Below are positions 6,733 through 11,504 of a DNA stretch of 11,504 nt, piece after piece; position 1 is the stretch's first letter, and the number at the start of each line of letters is the position of its first letter. The DNA comes from an uncultured Eubacteriales bacterium (lineage in GTDB: Bacteria; Bacillota; Clostridia; Oscillospirales; Oscillospiraceae), in NCBI GenBank assembly GCA_900552725.1, contig USAT01000061.1:1-11504 (forward strand). The letters run 5' to 3'. Below the pieces are notes generated by a model that did no database searches, was not told the origin of the DNA, and saw only the letters and a program-made list of their open reading frames with translations. Made by a program: the position numbers and the translations under genes.

Positions 6733-7909
6733 TGTCAAGACCCGCGCCGCCATGGAGCAGCCGAAAACGCGGCAGCAAAACGCCATACCCCGCACGGCGG
6801 TGCGCATCTTGCAGCGGCACTATGTCCAGCAGAAGCAAGATCGGCAGACCCAGCACCAGCGTCAGCCGGTGGAGTATGCCACGGAGCAGGCACAGCAGGG
6901 CGCGGCGGATACCGCCCGTCTGACCTTCCGCGCCACGCGGCAGCTCCGGCGGAAATACGTCCTGCACAAATACCGTACCCAAAAGGTGCGGCAGCGGCAG
7001 GAGACAATGGCGGCGCAGGTGCGGCAGCGGGATATGTGGCGGTCAACGGAGCAGACCGCCGCAGCGCAGCACACTGCCACAGTGCCGCGCCAACCGGCAC
7101 GAAAACAACCTGCACCAACCATGACCGCGGCCCAGCAGCGGGCAAAGCAGCAAACCCAACGCGCCGCCCAGCGGCAGATGCTCCAGCAGACGAAAGCCGC
7201 CGCCCGCAAAGCAGGACAGCGGCTGGAGCAGATGGCGCAGGCGGCAGGCAAGACCATCCGCGCCGGTATTGAGGCGATAGCCGCAGCAGGCGGCGGTGCG
7301 CTGCTGTTTCTACTGCTGGCTTTGCCGGTAATCGCGGTGGCGGCAGCGCTGTCACCGGCAGGCGTCCTTGCGGACAGTCACACCATGGAGCCCACCGGCG
7401 AGGCCATGGAGGTGTGGGAGCGCCTGCCGGACGATCTCTCTATGGAGCGGCGCATGGTTGTCACCTATGCGCTGGCACTGGTGGACAAGGTGGATTACTT
7501 TTGGGGCGGCAAATCGCTGGTGCTGGGCTGGGATGACCGCTGGGGTGAGCTGACGGAGGTCACAGCCGAGGGCAGCGACAGCACCGGCACGGAGCAGCCC
7601 TACGGCCTTGACTGTTCCGGCTTCGTGGATTGGGCGTTTTACAACGCCAGCGGCGGCACGTATGTGATTGGGCAGGGCGGCGGGGCTATGGAACAACACG
7701 CCAACTGCGTGGACATAGAGTGGGACGAAGTACAGCCGGGGGACTTGCTGTTCTATCCGGAGGATGAACACGTCGGCATCGCCGCAGGCCGCGACTGGCT
7801 GGGCCGCCTGCTGGTGGTGCATTGTGCCTCCGGCACAGGCAGAGTAGCGATCTCACACAAAACCGGCTTTGAGACTGCGGCAAGACCGGTGTACTACGGG
7901 GATGAATAG
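6725..7909 (+). CDS. Membrane-anchored NlpC/P60 peptidoglycan hydrolase of the conjugation operon
   Basis: This 394-residue protein probably opens the cell wall locally for the conjugation channel. Residues 1-180 are an unusual Gln/Arg/Ala/Thr-rich, strongly basic segment without hydrophobic stretches. One membrane helix follows (about 188-210, ALLFLLLALPVIAVAAAL) and puts the C-terminal NlpC/P60 domain (about 235-394) outside. The cysteine-peptidase triad is visible: Cys297 in YGLDCSGF, His349 in EDEHVGI and His366 in VVHCASG. Compared with the bifunctional Tn916 Orf14 type, no lytic transglycosylase or lysozyme domain is seen. The ATG at 6725 overlaps the virB4 end by 8 nt behind a GGGGGAG ribosome binding site. 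A terminator follows at once, so this is the last gene of the operon. Confidence 0.9.
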   Translation: MRDVKTRAAMEQPKTRQQNAIPRTAVRILQRHYVQQKQDRQTQHQRQPVEYATEQAQQGAADTARLTFRATRQLRRKYVLHKYRTQKVRQRQETMAAQVRQRDMWRSTEQTAAAQHTATVPRQPARKQPAPTMTAAQQRAKQQTQRAAQRQMLQQTKAAARKAGQRLEQMAQAAGKTIRAGIEAIAAAGGGALLFLLLALPVIAVAAALSPAGVLADSHTMEPTGEAMEVWERLPDDLSMERRMVVTYALALVDKVDYFWGGKSLVLGWDDRWGELTEVTAEGSDSTGTEQPYGLDCSGFVDWAFYNASGGTYVIGQGGGAMEQHANCVDIEWDEVQPGDLLFYPEDEHVGIAAGRDWLGRLLVVHCASGTGRVAISHKTGFETAARPVYYGDE

Positions 7910-7942
7910 AGAGCAGAGGAAATTCCTCTGCCCTCTATTTTT
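7906..7942 (+). terminator. Rho-independent terminator of the conjugation operon
   Basis: ATAGAGAGCAGAGG (7906-7919) pairs with CCTCTGCCCTCTAT (7925-7938), with a single A/C mismatch and a 5-nt loop, and is followed by TTTTT (7938-7942). The stem begins inside the last codons of the NlpC/P60 gene. The opposing XRE gene ends at 7956, so the hairpin separates two convergent genes. The minus strand lacks a comparable U-run, so it acts mainly on the plus strand. Confidence 0.88.
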
Positions 7943-7955
7943 ACGTTTGTCGATG

Positions 7956-8282
7956 CTATTCCTTTGATGCTTCCAACGCACTGCGAATCATGGAGGTCAT
8001 CATGTTCAACTGCTTCGGCGTGGCGGTTTGCAGAAGCTCCAGCAGCGCATCCATGTCCTGATTGCCCTGTTGCGGCAATACCTCCACCAACAGATACGTT
8101 GGAGAGACGTTCAGCGCCTGACAGAGCGAGACGAACACCGGCAGGCTGGGAACTTTTGAGCCTGCCTCGATCTGCCGCAGGTAGGTGGCGTTGATGCTGC
8201 ACGTTTCGGCCAGCCGTTCCCCTGTCCAGCCCCGCTCCTTGCGCGCCATATTGATCCTCTTGCCAAGCAGCTTCTTATCCAT
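7956..8282 (-). CDS. XRE-family transcriptional regulator
   Basis: This 108-residue DNA-binding protein has a Cro/C1-type helix-turn-helix at about residues 6-65, with the characteristic LGKRINMARKERGW, AETCSINATYLRQIEAG and LPVFVSLCQALNVSP elements. The C-terminal 40 residues look like a short alpha-helical oligomerisation tail. The ATG at 8282 has a GGAGG a few bases upstream on the minus strand. It is divergent from the SLOG-fold gene and probably represses both itself and that gene through the repeats in the 129-bp intergenic region. Small XRE regulators of this kind commonly control ICE modules. The target here is inferred from position only. Confidence 0.9.
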   Translation of the reverse strand: MDKKLLGKRINMARKERGWTGERLAETCSINATYLRQIEAGSKVPSLPVFVSLCQALNVSPTYLLVEVLPQQGNQDMDALLELLQTATPKQLNMMTSMIRSALEASKE

Positions 8283-8306
8283 GTGTCGCCTCCGTCTGTA
8301 TGCCTA

Positions 8307-8327
8307 AAGCGTTTTATTTATACGCTT
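8307..8327. promoter_or_regulatory. Candidate XRE operator overlapping the XRE promoter
   Basis: AAGCGT (8307-8312) and ACGCTT (8322-8327) form an inverted repeat with a 9-bp AT-rich spacer. The spacer contains TATAAA on the minus strand (8322-8317), a good -10 for the XRE gene, although no convincing -35 is seen. A dyad on top of its own -10 is the usual arrangement for autorepression by XRE proteins. The operator role is inference. Confidence 0.45.
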
Positions 8328-8343
8328 ATAGCTTACATTTTCC

Positions 8344-8372
8344 TTGACGCGAAAAATAGAGACTGATAGAAT
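8344..8372 (+). promoter_or_regulatory. Sigma-70-type promoter of the SLOG-fold gene
   Basis: TTGACG (8344-8349), a 17-bp spacer and TAGAAT (8367-8372) match five of six consensus bases each. Transcription would start near 8379, about 33 nt before the ATG at 8412. The -10 overlaps one copy of the CTGATAGA repeat. Confidence 0.75.
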
Positions 8373-8392
8373 ATCAAATATAAGCTGATAGA
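8363..8392 (+). repeat. Direct repeat CTGATAGA, two copies, probable operator
   Basis: CTGATAGA occurs at 8363-8370 and again at 8385-8392, 22 bp apart start to start (about two helical turns). The first copy overlaps the -10 and the second lies just past the predicted start of transcription. The second is embedded in TATAAGCTGATAGA; a related inverted form, GCTTATAGCTTA, lies at 8324-8335. This looks like a regulator-binding array, most simply for the divergent XRE protein. Confidence 0.5.
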
Positions 8393-8411
8393 CTACAAAA
8401 CGGGTGAGACG

Positions 8412-8969
8412 ATGGACAAGCCGGTGCGCTGTGCGATTATCGGGCAGCATCCTATGCGCTTTCCGTGGGGCTTCGATGAAGAAGATGAGTCCTGCGGCAA
8501 AATGAAGATGGAACTGGCGCAGCAGATCATGGTGCTGCGCCAGAATGGTGTGTCGCAGTTCCTTGTGGCCTGTGACTGCGGTGTGGGACTGTACGCCGCT
8601 GAGATCGTCAACGGTCTGCGGGCAGCGACCGACCATGACCTGATGCTCATTTGCTACACGCCCCATGAGGAGCAGGCGACAAAATGGGTGCCCTATTTGC
8701 GGGAACGGTACTTCGATATGCTGACCGCCTGCACCTACCTGTCTGCTGTGTGCGAAGCTGGCGCACCGGGCGCGCAGCTCCAAGCCTACAAGAAGATCAT
8801 CGACCTCGCCGATGTGGTGCTGTGCGTCTACGATACGGACATACCGGCCACAAGCAGTGCGGAGGATAGAGCGTTGGCCTACGCAGAGGGGCAGCACAAG
8901 TCGCTGGTGCTGCTGCATCCGACAGAACTGACCACAAAACAGATCTCCGCTGCCCATGACGCGAGATGA
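8412..8969 (+). CDS. SLOG-fold protein, YpsA/DUF1273-like
   Basis: This 185-residue protein has the Rossmann-like layout of the YpsA/DUF1273 branch of the SLOG superfamily, proteins thought to bind nucleotides or nucleotide-derived ligands. The recognisable elements are GQHPMRFPWGFDEEDESCGKM near the start (where relatives carry FTGHRP...WG.DE.D), a helix ending LRQNGVSQFLVACDCGVGLYAAEIV, and a second strand DLMLICYTPHEEQATKW. ADVVLCVYD, about residues 135-145, is the later strand. The usual glycine-rich GMA.G.D ligand loop is replaced by CDCGVGLY, so the ligand pocket may be altered. Its promoter is at 8344-8372; a weak GGGTGAG ribosome binding site precedes the ATG. It is divergent from an XRE repressor and followed by a DUF2284 gene. 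The biochemical role is unknown. Confidence 0.7.
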   Translation: MDKPVRCAIIGQHPMRFPWGFDEEDESCGKMKMELAQQIMVLRQNGVSQFLVACDCGVGLYAAEIVNGLRAATDHDLMLICYTPHEEQATKWVPYLRERYFDMLTACTYLSAVCEAGAPGAQLQAYKKIIDLADVVLCVYDTDIPATSSAEDRALAYAEGQHKSLVLLHPTELTTKQISAAHDAR

Positions 8970-8994
8970 CAAAGATCATGCCGTGTGCTATACT
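8966..8994 (+). promoter_or_regulatory. Sigma-70-type promoter of the DUF2284 gene
   Basis: ATGACA (8966-8971), a 17-bp spacer and TATACT (8989-8994) each match five of six consensus bases. The -35 overlaps the stop codon of the SLOG gene. A transcript start near 9001 gives a leader of about 23 nt with AAGGAGG at 9009-9015. Confidence 0.65.
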
Positions 8995-9023
8995 GTCGGC
9001 ATCGAGCCAAGGAGGTGTCTGAG

Positions 9024-9560
9024 ATGCCGTTCCAATACCATATCCGTGAAATGACGGTGGAAACAAGTGCAGAGGATTTCGTGACACGCTTTGTCCATGT
9101 AGAGAAGTTCCTGCCCTTCTGCCAGCAGTGTAGCAGCTACAATACCCGCTGGACGTGTCCGCCCTTTGACTTTGATCCCATGACCATCTGGCGGAGCTAC
9201 ACGGGACTGCGGCTGTATGCCCGCATCTTACAGGCGGATGTGCCGGAGCAGCCGCTGGACGAGGCGTTGGCGGCACTGAAGCAGGAAAAGCGTCTGTACC
9301 GGCAAGAGCTTCAGCGGTGGGAGCGGGAAACGCCGGGGAGCCAGATGCTGCTGGCGGGCACCTGCGACCAGTGCGAGACGTGCGAAAAGGTACAGGGACA
9401 TCCCTGCGGCAGACCGGAGCTGCTGCGCTACTCCATCGAGGCCCTGGGCGGCGATGTGGAGGGCTGTTTGCAGCACTACTTCCACCTGCCCATGCTGTGG
9501 GGCAGGGATGGCAAAGCGCCGGACTACTTTGTGTTGGTGGGCGGTCTGCTCACTAAGTGA
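9024..9560 (+). CDS. DUF2284 predicted metal-binding protein
   Basis: This 178-residue cytosolic protein has two cysteine clusters: Cys33, Cys36 and Cys45 in FCQQCSSYNTRWTCPPF, and Cys114, Cys117, Cys120 and Cys128 in GTCDQCETCEKVQGHPC, with a further Cys148. The pattern C-x2-C-x8-CPP followed by the second cluster is that of the DUF2284 family, predicted to bind a metal or iron-sulfur cluster; no reaction is established that I know of. The start is ATG 9024, with AAGGAGG at 9009-9015; the open frame from 8985 has no ribosome binding site. It has its own promoter overlapping the end of the SLOG gene and a perfect terminator after it. It could be ordinary cargo unrelated to transfer. Confidence 0.85.
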   Translation: MPFQYHIREMTVETSAEDFVTRFVHVEKFLPFCQQCSSYNTRWTCPPFDFDPMTIWRSYTGLRLYARILQADVPEQPLDEALAALKQEKRLYRQELQRWERETPGSQMLLAGTCDQCETCEKVQGHPCGRPELLRYSIEALGGDVEGCLQHYFHLPMLWGRDGKAPDYFVLVGGLLTK

Positions 9561-9565
9561 CAACG

Positions 9566-9606
9566 AAAAATGACGGGTGTATCAGTCGATACACCCGTCA
9601 TTTTTT
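9566..9606. terminator. Bidirectional rho-independent terminator
   Basis: An 18-bp perfect stem, AAAAATGACGGGTGTATC (9566-9583) with its complement at 9588-9605, has an AGTC loop, a T-run on the plus strand (TTTTTT, 9601-9606) and the matching A-run giving T's on the minus strand. It serves the DUF2284 gene (ending 9560) and the convergent HNH_repeat gene, whose stop codon (9598-9600) lies inside the stem. Confidence 0.93.
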
Positions 9607-10035
9607 CTCATTCTTCTTCGCGGCGTTGGCGGCGGCGCGGGCCTTGTCGCGGTTTTTGCGTTGAGCGACGAGATCGGCCTTGGCCTGCCGTTTCGCTTTT
9701 CGCTCCTGCAAGAGCTGCACCTCCTGCCGCTGGTACTCCTGCTCGTAGCGGGGATAGTGATGCTCCCGCGGTGGCTTGTACTGCGAGGGCAGCCCCGCAG
9801 CTTTCAGTGCCGCAGACCAGTTGCCGAAGCGTTGGGCAATGTACGCACCACCCACGATCTCACAGGGCGCTGGCGTATAGGATGCATCAACGCACTGACG
9901 TACATAGGCGATGAGGTCGGCGTCGCTGGCGGTTTCATATTCTATCGCAAAAGCCTCGTCCTGCGCTTGCAGGGCCTCGATGGTGCGTTTGACGATCTGC
10001 TGGTGCAGTAGGTTATCCCCGTTGACCTGTGGCAT
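9598..10035 (-). CDS. Small protein with a homing-endonuclease-associated (HNH_repeat-like) motif
   Basis: The protein has 145 residues. About residues 38-82 show the pattern of the HNH_repeat family: DADLIAYVRQCV, then a TPAPCEIVGG turn, then YIAQRFGNWSAALKAAGLP. FGxWxxAlxxAGL is the family signature. This helical unit occurs beside HNH nucleases and alone in DNA-binding proteins. No HNH nuclease motif is visible here. The rest of the C-terminus (about 95-145) is a Lys/Arg/Gln/Ala-rich, probably coiled, basic tail suited to nucleic-acid contact. I chose ATG 10035 because AGGAGGG lies 8 nt upstream. The frame stays open to a GTG at 10125, through the inverted repeat, but without a ribosome binding site. 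A promoter at 10139-10167, inside the presumed invertible segment, points at this gene. Its function is unknown; DNA binding or regulation is inference. Confidence 0.65.
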   Translation of the reverse strand: MPQVNGDNLLHQQIVKRTIEALQAQDEAFAIEYETASDADLIAYVRQCVDASYTPAPCEIVGGAYIAQRFGNWSAALKAAGLPSQYKPPREHHYPRYEQEYQRQEVQLLQERKAKRQAKADLVAQRKNRDKARAAANAAKKNEKK

Positions 10036-10074
10036 TTTTATGTCCCTCCTGGGCATAATAAACTCAGCCAGATG

Positions 10075-10113
10075 GAGCGGCATCCTTCGTAAATCATCAT
10101 CATTCAGGAAAGC
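10075..10113 (-). repeat. Left inverted repeat flanking the recombinase gene (IRL)
   Basis: Bases 10075-10104 (starting GAGCGGCATCCTTCGTAAAT) are the exact reverse complement of 11475-11504: 30 of 30 bases. The match continues inward imperfectly through 10113 (6 of 9), giving 36 of 39. The repeat lies in the leader of the HNH_repeat gene, 40 bp upstream of its ATG. Bases outside 10075 cannot be compared because the partner copy ends at the window edge. Confidence 0.95.
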
Positions 10114-10138
10114 ATTTTTCGCCACCGGCTATGGTAAA

Positions 10139-10167
10139 ACGATAGCATTTGCGGGGCGGGAAGTCAA
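10139..10167 (-). promoter_or_regulatory. Outward-facing promoter inside the presumed invertible segment
   Basis: On the minus strand, TTGACT (10167-10162), a 17-bp spacer and TATCGT (10144-10139) with an extended -10 TG (TGCTATCGT) form a good sigma-70 promoter: five of six and four of six matches. Transcription would start near 10132, pass through IRL and reach the HNH_repeat ATG after a leader of about 97 nt. No comparable plus-strand promoter for the recombinase was found. Confidence 0.65.
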
Positions 10168-10299
10168 GTATGGCATCGGTGTCAGGGCGAAAACAGTCGC
10201 TGGAGACCGAAACGGGAGGTATATCCGCCGAGCCTTTCCGCGATGATGGATGATAAAAAGGGTGTTCGCCGTCAAAAATCGCGTCAGGAGGAGTACGAA

Positions 10300-11475
10300 A
10301 TGGCACGCAGAGGGGAGAACATCTATAAGCGCGGAGATGGCCGTTGGGAGGGCCGCTATATCCGCGGTCGGACGCCGGAGGGACGGGCGCAGTACGGCTA
10401 CGTCTACGCCGCCACTTACAGCGCTTGCCGGGAAAAGCGGCGACAGTGCCTGCGGGAGCTGCCCCGCGAGATCACGCCAAGCAGTAATATGACGCTGCCG
10501 GAAGCCGTGGATCTGTTTTTCGCGAAGCGAGCGCGAAAGCTGAAGGCGTCCACCGTCAGCCGGTATCGGTATGTGGTGCGGCAGTATATCCAGCCGCAGT
10601 TGGGAGCAGCGCCGCTATACACGCTGACGGAGCAGCGGGTAGCGGATTTTTACCGGAAGCTTCAGGAGCAGGGCCTGTCGGCCAAAAGCACACGGGATGT
10701 TGGCGTGCTGCTTCGGGCCATTCTGCGGAAGGCATCCAAGCAGGGATGCTTCTGCACGGGCCTGAACGCAGAGCTGCCGGCATACAAGAAGCGGCAGGTG
10801 GAGATATTCACCGAGCCGGAGATCGTGCAGCTGGCGCATCATATCATGGACGAGCCGGACCTGACCGGCCTTGGCGTTCTGCTGACTCTGAACAGCGGCC
10901 TGCGGCTGGGAGAGTTGTGCGCGCTGCGTTGGTCGGACATTGACCTCCATGCGGGCTTTCTGCGGGTGGAACGGGAGGTGCAGCGGCTCTACGAAAAGGG
11001 GCATACACGGCTTGTCGTACAGCCGCCCAAGAGCGAGTCCTCCCGCCGCAGGATACCGCTTCCGGCGGATATGCTGTCCCTGCTGGCGGCGTACAAGCCC
11101 AAGCACACAGGTGATACCTGCCTGTTGACGGGTACTGCTGCACCGCTGGAGCCACGCACCATGCAGAACCGATATAAGTCGCTTTTGAAGCGGGCAGGCG
11201 TGCCGTACCGAAATTTTCATGCCTTGCGGCATACCTACGCCACACGCTGCATTGAGCAGTATGTGGACGTCAAGAGCGTCAGCGAAATGCTGGGGCACAG
11301 CGATGTGCGGATCACGCTGCAAACCTATGTCCATGTTTCTCTGCGCCACAAGCAGCAGGCGGTGCAGAGCATCTGCTTCCTGCCGATTTGCGGTGGGGAC
11401 TTTGCGCCGTCAGAAATCCCGTCAGGCAAAGAAAAAGCCGCTGTGCGGCAAGGCGCGGCGGCACAGGTTTCTTAA
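10300..11475 (+). CDS. Tyrosine recombinase (Tn916-Int-like)
   Basis: This 391-residue site-specific recombinase has three parts in order. An N-terminal arm-binding domain (about 1-50) contains NIYKRGDGRWEGRYIRG. A SAM-like core-binding domain (about 63-150) follows. The catalytic domain (about 165-350) has all six active-site positions: Arg202 (SGLRLGE), Lys244 (PPKSES), His307 and Arg310 (HALRH), His333 (LGHSD) and the nucleophile Tyr343 (TYVHV). The start at 10300 has AGGAGGAG at 10286-10293; an in-frame ATG at 10243 is less likely. A C-terminal tail of about 45 residues follows the catalytic Tyr. The stop codon and last two sense codons lie in the right inverted repeat. It could be the ICE integrase, but enclosure by inverted repeats points to a dedicated invertase. 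The gene is intact. Confidence 0.93.
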   Translation: MARRGENIYKRGDGRWEGRYIRGRTPEGRAQYGYVYAATYSACREKRRQCLRELPREITPSSNMTLPEAVDLFFAKRARKLKASTVSRYRYVVRQYIQPQLGAAPLYTLTEQRVADFYRKLQEQGLSAKSTRDVGVLLRAILRKASKQGCFCTGLNAELPAYKKRQVEIFTEPEIVQLAHHIMDEPDLTGLGVLLTLNSGLRLGELCALRWSDIDLHAGFLRVEREVQRLYEKGHTRLVVQPPKSESSRRRIPLPADMLSLLAAYKPKHTGDTCLLTGTAAPLEPRTMQNRYKSLLKRAGVPYRNFHALRHTYATRCIEQYVDVKSVSEMLGHSDVRITLQTYVHVSLRHKQQAVQSICFLPICGGDFAPSEIPSGKEKAAVRQGAAAQVS

Positions 11476-11504
11476 ATGATGATGATTTACGAAGGATGCC
11501 GCTC
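11466..11504 (+). repeat. Right inverted repeat flanking the recombinase gene (IRR)
   Basis: This is the partner of the copy at 10075-10113. Bases 11475-11504 match it perfectly and 11466-11474 imperfectly. The inner part contains the end of the recombinase gene. The repeat reaches the last base given, so its true outer end is unknown. The plus strand offers ATG codons at 11476, 11479 and 11482 and GAAGGATG further on, so it might lead into a rightward gene. Confidence 0.95.

Larger units (their letters stand above)
10075..11504. mobile_element. Presumed invertible segment: tyrosine recombinase and outward promoter between inverted repeats
   Basis: A 39-bp inverted repeat encloses about 1.35 kb containing one complete recombinase gene and one outward-facing promoter. 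Recombination between inverted sites would flip the segment. In the orientation given, the promoter faces left into the HNH_repeat gene. In the other, it would face right out of the window, and the recombinase gene would point at the HNH_repeat gene. Tyrosine recombinases catalysing inversion at short inverted repeats (FimB/FimE, Mpi-type, RecV) and recombinase genes inside their own switch (Hin) are known; that this segment inverts is inference. An alternative is a small integrase-borne mobile unit with terminal repeats. Confidence 0.65.

Noticed and set aside
4543..6807. Very long (754-codon) minus-strand open frame opposite virB4
   Set aside because: It is antisense to a secure ATPase gene, has a composition typical of a high-GC shadow frame (His/Val/Gln-rich), and shows no recognisable domain.
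8516..8541. 9-bp inverted repeat (GGCGCAGCA/TGCTGCGCC) inside the SLOG-fold gene
   Set aside because: It has a GC-rich stem with an 8-nt loop and no T-run; this is plausible by chance in GC-rich coding sequence, and weaker than the hairpins reported.
8304..8972. 222-codon minus-strand frame opposite the SLOG-fold gene
   Set aside because: It is a shadow of the plus-strand gene, which has a promoter and family features; no ribosome binding site or domain was seen.
10105..10299. A dedicated plus-strand promoter for the recombinase
   Set aside because: Candidates such as TATGGC at 10169-10174 lack a -35 at proper spacing; none is good enough to annotate.
10075..11504. Transposon or insertion sequence with terminal inverted repeats
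   Set aside because: The enclosed enzyme is a tyrosine recombinase, not a DDE transposase, and no target duplication can be seen because the right flank is missing; kept only as an alternative to inversion.
1..11504. CRISPR arrays, tRNA and rRNA genes
   Set aside because: No regularly spaced repeats and no tRNA- or rRNA-like sequence were found in reading the window.

Overview
The window reads as part of an integrative and conjugative element (ICE) of a Gram-positive, fairly high-GC gut Clostridia-type bacterium (Oscillospiraceae/Faecalibacterium-like is my guess). This rests on the Tn1549/CTn-type order of conjugation genes (VirD4/TraG, Maff2, TrbL/VirB6-like, PrgI, VirB4, NlpC/P60), the strong AGGAGG ribosome binding sites and the class C sortases. 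No host gene and no end of the ICE is visible.

Region 1 (1-7909, all +) is one tightly packed operon. A truncated class C sortase and a complete one overlap each other and then the coupling protein VirD4 (ATGA overlap). A Maff2-type small membrane protein, a polytopic TrbL/VirB6-like channel protein, PrgI, the VirB4 ATPase and a membrane-anchored NlpC/P60 peptidoglycan hydrolase follow. The genes overlap or nearly abut, except for a 97-nt gap before prgI that holds a 9-bp inverted repeat. Two terminator-like hairpins lie inside coding sequence (1161-1189 and 3692-3726). The operon ends at a rho-independent terminator immediately after the NlpC/P60 gene.

Region 2 (7956-9606) is accessory. An XRE repressor (-) is divergent from a YpsA/DUF1273-like SLOG-fold protein (+), with repeats and a good promoter between them. 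A DUF2284 Cys-rich metal-binding protein with its own promoter follows. A perfect 18-bp-stem bidirectional terminator ends this block.

Region 3 (9598-11504) is the most interesting part. A small minus-strand gene, probably carrying a homing-endonuclease-associated (HNH_repeat) DNA-binding motif, faces a complete Tn916-Int-like tyrosine recombinase gene. The recombinase gene is enclosed by a 39-bp inverted repeat whose outer 30 bp are identical. The right copy runs exactly to the last base of the window. Just inside the left copy is a strong-looking sigma-70 promoter (TTGACT-17-TATCGT with extended -10) that points outward, across the repeat, into the small gene. This is the architecture of a self-contained invertible promoter switch, analogous to Hin but built with a tyrosine recombinase. 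In the orientation seen, the promoter would drive the small gene; after inversion it would drive whatever lies to the right of the window. Inversion itself is inferred, not observed.
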